Shown here: piece by piece, positions 60,625-64,000 of the stretch
How the letters are laid out: every line of letters begins with the position of its first letter
Position numbering within the stretch: the stretch's first letter is position 1
Origin: Nocardiopsis ganjiahuensis DSM 45031
GTDB taxonomy: Bacteria > Actinomycetota > Actinomycetes > Streptosporangiales > Streptosporangiaceae
Reading direction: 5' to 3'
DNA: 64,000 bases
NCBI RefSeq assembly: GCF_000341085.1
Contig: NZ_ANBA01000004.1
Span: 1-64,000 of the forward strand
Position numbers and translations under genes: made by a program
The notes under the pieces: model-generated
Told to the model about the DNA's origin: nothing
Databases searched by the model: none
Seen by the model: the letters and a program-made list of their open reading frames with translations, nothing else

Positions 60625-61500
60625 ATGAGCCTTTCTCCGACGGCCCGCGTGGCCGCGCTCGTCGTCCACCCCGTGAAGGGGTGCGCCGGACTCCCCCTGC
60701 GCACCGCCGAACTCACCCCGGCCGGGATCGCCCACGACCGCTCGTTCATGGTGGTCGACGGCTCCGGTGCCTTCCTCAGCCAGCGCAAGGACCCCCGGAT
60801 GGCGCGGATCGTGCCCGAACTCGACGCCGAGGGCACCCGCCTGGTGCTGCGCACCGAGGGCTTCACCCCGGTCAAGGTGGACGTGGACCCCGAGGGCCCC
60901 CGCCTGGACGTGACCGTGCACAAGCAGCCCCTCGTGGGCGTGGACCAGGGCGACGAAGTCGCCGGGTGGCTGACCGAGGTGTTCGGGCGGTCGAGCCGAC
61001 TCGTGCGGGTCCCCGACGACCACCGGCGCGAGACCAGCGGGCTCACCCCCGGCACCGCCGGTTTCGCCGACGGCCACGCCGTCGTGATGGGGTCGCTGTC
61101 CTCACTGGACCTGCTCAACGAGCGCATCCTCGCCACCGGCGGCGAGGCCGTGCCGATGGCCCGCTTCCGGCCCAACGTCGTGGTCTCCGGCTGGCCGGAC
61201 GCGCACACCGAGGACCGGGTGCGCAGGGTCCGCCTGGGCGGCGCGGAGCTGGGTTACGCGAAGGTGTGCATCCGGTGCGCGGTCACCACCGTCGACCAGG
61301 AGAGCGGGGAGAAGTGCGGCCCCGAGCCCCTGCGCTCCCTGGCCGGGTACCGCCGCGCGGACGACGGCGGGGTGGCGTTCTGCTCGAAGTTCGCCGTGAC
61401 CGCGCCCGGGACGGTGTCCGTGGGTGACCCGCTGGAGGTCGTCGAGTGGGCCGAACCCGAGCAGGGACTGGGCTCCCGCCTCGCCGACGCCACCCGTTGA
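60625..61500 (+). CDS. MOSC domain protein (YcbX-like)
   Basis: Molybdopterin-cofactor-binding-type protein of 291 aa: an N-terminal beta-barrel (RVAALVVHPVKGCAGLPLRT, GIAHDRSFMVVDGSGAFLSQ) plus a C-terminal MOSC domain (MARFRPNVVVSGWPDAHTED, GAELGYAKVCIRCAVTTVDQ). The Cys in KVCIRC is the conserved MOSC Cys that coordinates or donates sulfur to molybdenum in relatives. YcbX reduces N-hydroxylated bases; this one may too. ATG 60625. Confidence 0.9.
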   Translation: MSLSPTARVAALVVHPVKGCAGLPLRTAELTPAGIAHDRSFMVVDGSGAFLSQRKDPRMARIVPELDAEGTRLVLRTEGFTPVKVDVDPEGPRLDVTVHKQPLVGVDQGDEVAGWLTEVFGRSSRLVRVPDDHRRETSGLTPGTAGFADGHAVVMGSLSSLDLLNERILATGGEAVPMARFRPNVVVSGWPDAHTEDRVRRVRLGGAELGYAKVCIRCAVTTVDQESGEKCGPEPLRSLAGYRRADDGGVAFCSKFAVTAPGTVSVGDPLEVVEWAEPEQGLGSRLADATR

Positions 61501-61737
61501 GCCGACCCTCATCACGAAGGTACAGCGGACCGGCAGCCGATGATCCGGCCGCGGAAATTCTGTGGACAACCCACTGACGTCCAGGTTTTCAGGGGCAGAA
61601 GTGCGGGAGCAGCGCCCCTGGGGATGTGAGAGCGGCGCGGACTTTCTCCAGGGCCCGGGACCGCTGGGCCCTGCTGAAAGCAGCCATGGCCTCCGGTTCC
61701 CCGCTCCCCGAGCCCTGGGAGCGCTGACCCCCGAACG

Positions 61738-61773
61738 GGACGCCCCGCCGAGTCGCTGCTCGGCGGGGCGTCC
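61738..61773 (-). terminator. Perfect 15-bp hairpin terminator of the last gene
   Basis: GGACGCCCCGCCGAG (61738-61752) pairs with CTCGGCGGGGCGTCC (61759-61773) around a 6-nt loop, 17 bases past the stop codon of the leftward gene. The stretch 61501-61737 holds nothing else that I can assign. Confidence 0.75.
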
Positions 61774-61789
61774 TGACGGGGCGGAACCC

Positions 61790-64000
61790 CTACTCCAGGT
61801 CGGCCTCGGCGAGCAGGTGCGGGGCCGCGGACGGGTCCCGCAGCACGGCCGCGAGCAGGTGGCGGCGGGACCACTGCCCCACCCGCCAGCACAGGGCACG
61901 GGCCAGCCCTTCCGTCCCGGAGGCGTGCACGGTGCCGTCGCCGGTGTACCACTCCACCTCCACACCGTCCACGACGAGCTTCTGGTGGTGCAGGTAGGTG
62001 CGGTCCGGCTCCTCGTCACCGGCGAGGAACAGCGCCGCCTCGTCGGGGACCGCGCGGATCTGGCCCGCCGATCCCACCTTCCCGGTGACGCTCTCGGAGG
62101 CCAGGTCCAGGTCGAGCACGTCGGCGAGCCGCTCGGCGGTGTCCGCTTCGGCCAGTACCAGCGGCCGGTCCGCCACCAGGGGCAGCAGGTCCGGGGAGTC
62201 CACCACCACGGCGTCCTCGGCGTCGGCGACCACGATCGCCCCGCCCTGGACCGCGCGCACCAGGGCGGGCGGGGTGACGAGGTCGGCGTCGACCCCGGCC
62301 AGGGCGGTCCACAGGCGGCGCAGCGCCGTGCGGCCCACGTGCCGGGCCGGGTCGGCCAGCCGGTGGAGCAGGTCGTCGGCGCCGTCGGGGTCGGCGAGCA
62401 GGTCGGCGAGGGTCGTACGGACGCCGAGGGCCCGGGCGAACTCCGGGTCGACGTCGGCGGGCACCTCGTCGTAGAGCCCGAGGAGCGCGTGTTCGGCGTC
62501 GGCGGTGCGCAGCCCGACCGGGGCCCGGCCGTCCAGGAGGGCCCGGGAGCGCAGCCACCAGGCGGTGTAGGAGGGCACGTCGACGACCCGGCCGTCCGGC
62601 ATGAGCAGGCGGGCGGGTTCGGTGACGGCCGCTCGCAGCGGTCCCTGCGAGAGCATCGCCAGGGCCTGGGGCCAGGCGTCGTCGTCGATGTAGTCGAGGT
62701 CGGCGACACACACCAGCTCGGGGGCCACGGGCGGGAGTTCGGGGTCACCGACGCGCTCGAGGACCTCGTCGGCCCAGTCCTCCAGGCCGTCGGGGCCGTC
62801 CTCGCCGGCGGCGCCGTCGAAGGAGTCGACCAGGTCCTCGCCGAGCGCGGCCTCCTCGGCCCGGACCACGGTCAGCCCCCACAGGGCGCCCACCGCGCGC
62901 AGGGCGTCGGTTCCGTGGCGGCGGACGAGGTCGTCGTGGACGGTGCCGAAGGGCGCGTCGTCGACCAGGAGGTCGGCCAGCGGCGCCCCGGGGACGAGGA
63001 GTTCGGCGGCGATCGAGTAGCCGTCCTCGTCGTCGCGCAGGGCCAGCTCGGACAGCCAGGGCGCGTCCTCGACCGTGGTCCCGGAGGCGGCGACCAGGTC
63101 CAGGACGGCCTCGGCCACGGGCTCGGGGTCCTCGGCGTCCAGGGACTCCCGGACGGCGGCCTCGGTGTTGGGATCGGCCAGGACCGTGGCGGCTCCGGCC
63201 TCCACCGCGCCCAGGCGCAGCAGCAGCGGGTGTGCGGCGTCGGGGTGCACCACGCGCACGCCCAGGGTGGCCAGGGTGGCGGGGTCGAGCCGGTTGCCCT
63301 CGGCGTCGGTGACCTTGGACCAGTCCTCGGTGGGCAGCAGCAGCGAGCGCGGCCCCCGCACGAGGCGGCCGTCGGCCAGCGGAACCGGCAGGGAGCCCAG
63401 TTCGTCGAGATCGGCGCCGCCGCCCCCGGCGGTGCCCAGGGCCGCGTAGAGGCCCGCCCACCACTCCGGCGGGCGCTGGGTGTCACCGAGCAGGTCGGCG
63501 AGGTCGGCCAGGCCGAGGCGGCGCACGCGCAGTGAGGCCAGCGCCGGGTGCCGGGGGCTCCAGGAGCCCGGCAGCAGGGGCGGGACGAGTTCGGCGAGCA
63601 GGCCGACGAGGTCGGCGGCACCGCTCGCGCCACCGGTGTCCAGGAGGACGGCGTCGCGTGGGGCGACGGGGTGCCCGGCCGCCGTGACCAGGAACGGGGC
63701 GTCCAGGAGGGGCTCGGCGACCCGGGCGCGGAAGACCGCGTCGACGGCGCCGCCGCCCACACGGGTGGCGGGCACCAGGTCGAGGGCGGCCCTGGGGTCG
63801 AAGCGGCGCAGAAGCGCGCAGTAGGCGGTCGCGGCCTCCATGAGCAGGAGGTCGGTGGCCGCGCCCGGCTGCACGGCGCGCCGGTCCGAGCCCAGCGGGA
63901 ACGTGCCGATGAGGACGGCGGGCAGGTCGAGTTCGGTGTCGGTGGGCGTGGGCGCGTGCACGACGTGCTCGACGTCGGCGGGCAGCGCGGCCACACCGCC
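61790..64000 (-). CDS. C-terminal part of a large protein, possibly sacsin-type ATPase family (cut by window edge)
   Basis: At least 735 residues of a longer leftward gene whose start lies beyond position 64000; the internal Met near 63994 should not be taken as the start. The sequence is Ala/Leu/Asp/Glu-rich and made of repeated helical segments (PALASLRVRRLGLADLADLL, WLSELALRDDEDGYSIAAEL, ALWGLTVVRAEEAALGEDLV), ending in a conserved block: TYLHHQKLVVDGVEVEWYTG, then LARALCWRVGQWSRRHLLAA. This pattern matches the C-terminal region of actinobacterial proteins described as 'sacsin N-terminal ATP-binding-like' (an HSP90-type GHKL ATPase), but the ATPase domain itself is outside the window, so the call is tentative. 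Confidence 0.55.
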   Translation of the reverse strand, partial: GGVAALPADVEHVVHAPTPTDTELDLPAVLIGTFPLGSDRRAVQPGAATDLLLMEAATAYCALLRRFDPRAALDLVPATRVGGGAVDAVFRARVAEPLLDAPFLVTAAGHPVAPRDAVLLDTGGASGAADLVGLLAELVPPLLPGSWSPRHPALASLRVRRLGLADLADLLGDTQRPPEWWAGLYAALGTAGGGGADLDELGSLPVPLADGRLVRGPRSLLLPTEDWSKVTDAEGNRLDPATLATLGVRVVHPDAAHPLLLRLGAVEAGAATVLADPNTEAAVRESLDAEDPEPVAEAVLDLVAASGTTVEDAPWLSELALRDDEDGYSIAAELLVPGAPLADLLVDDAPFGTVHDDLVRRHGTDALRAVGALWGLTVVRAEEAALGEDLVDSFDGAAGEDGPDGLEDWADEVLERVGDPELPPVAPELVCVADLDYIDDDAWPQALAMLSQGPLRAAVTEPARLLMPDGRVVDVPSYTAWWLRSRALLDGRAPVGLRTADAEHALLGLYDEVPADVDPEFARALGVRTTLADLLADPDGADDLLHRLADPARHVGRTALRRLWTALAGVDADLVTPPALVRAVQGGAIVVADAEDAVVVDSPDLLPLVADRPLVLAEADTAERLADVLDLDLASESVTGKVGSAGQIRAVPDEAALFLAGDEEPDRTYLHHQKLVVDGVEVEWYTGDGTVHASGTEGLARALCWRVGQWSRRHLLAAVLRDPSAAPHLLAEADLE

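Overview
The window is high-GC actinobacterial chromosome. Evidence includes GTG and TTG starts, leaderless-looking promoters, a DtxR/IdeR metal regulator with all metal ligands, an F420-type oxidoreductase, and actinobacterial families that I recognise as DUF6928, DUF2530, DUF6518, DUF4913, DUF6668 and SCO6880. A Nocardiopsis-like member of the Streptosporangiales is my best guess, but the genus is inference. I see no rRNA, tRNA or CRISPR array.

Left backbone (1-26.2 kb). A TnpB/Cas12-superfamily nuclease gene opens the window. It is followed by an acyl-CoA dehydrogenase, a YcaQ/AlkX-like DNA glycosylase, an RHH-PIN toxin-antitoxin pair with a self-overlapping promoter/operator, and a thiolase. 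Then come a DUF6928 gene and a DHA2 exporter that converge on a small inverted-repeat element, a second acyl-CoA dehydrogenase, a secreted NPP1/NLP-type protein, a polar amino acid ABC operon, a PAS-GAF-SpoIIE phosphatase, an IdeR-type regulator, pdxH, a giant receptor-like membrane protein and serC. The thiolase and the second acyl-CoA dehydrogenase share a near-identical palindromic operator, so they probably belong to one beta-oxidation regulon.

Accessory island (about 26.2-46.9 kb). This is a type IV secretion-like locus. It has a lytic transglycosylase transcribed leftward, then rightward a P-loop-like DUF6668 protein, a two-helix pilin-like protein, a VirB8-like protein, a VirB6/TrbL-like protein with a second pilin-like domain at its N-terminus, an SCO6880 protein plus a VirB4-like ATPase, a VirD4/TraG-type coupling ATPase, a lipoprotein and a DUF4913 protein. 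A long acidic-repeat protein and a MinD/ParA-type ATPase with a 500-residue disordered N-terminus are encoded on the other strand. I find no relaxase, integrase or replication protein. Three proteins in the island end in a basic, Pro/Gly/Gln-rich tail that begins with a similar Ser/Thr-LL motif, and two of them are preceded by a small partner gene. This suggests secretion substrates with adaptor or immunity partners. The 3' end of the glycerophosphodiesterase gene at 28.5 kb recurs as a 60-bp fragment (55/60 identical) at 46.7 kb, so the island core lies between direct repeats. Parts of the island are visibly more A+T-rich than the backbone.

Right backbone (47-64 kb). This holds a secreted membrane-anchored protein, a BKACE-type enzyme, an F420-type oxidoreductase, a MerR regulator with its exporter and a textbook 19-bp-spacer MerR promoter, and RNA 2',3'-cyclic phosphodiesterase translationally coupled to a 32-aa membrane peptide. 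It continues with a TauE/SafE protein, an MFS protein, an NCS2 purine permease, DUF2530, an NPPF methyltransferase, DUF6518, a QacA/SmvA-like exporter, a lipoprotein and a MOSC protein. The last gene is a large protein cut by the window edge, possibly of the sacsin-like ATPase family.
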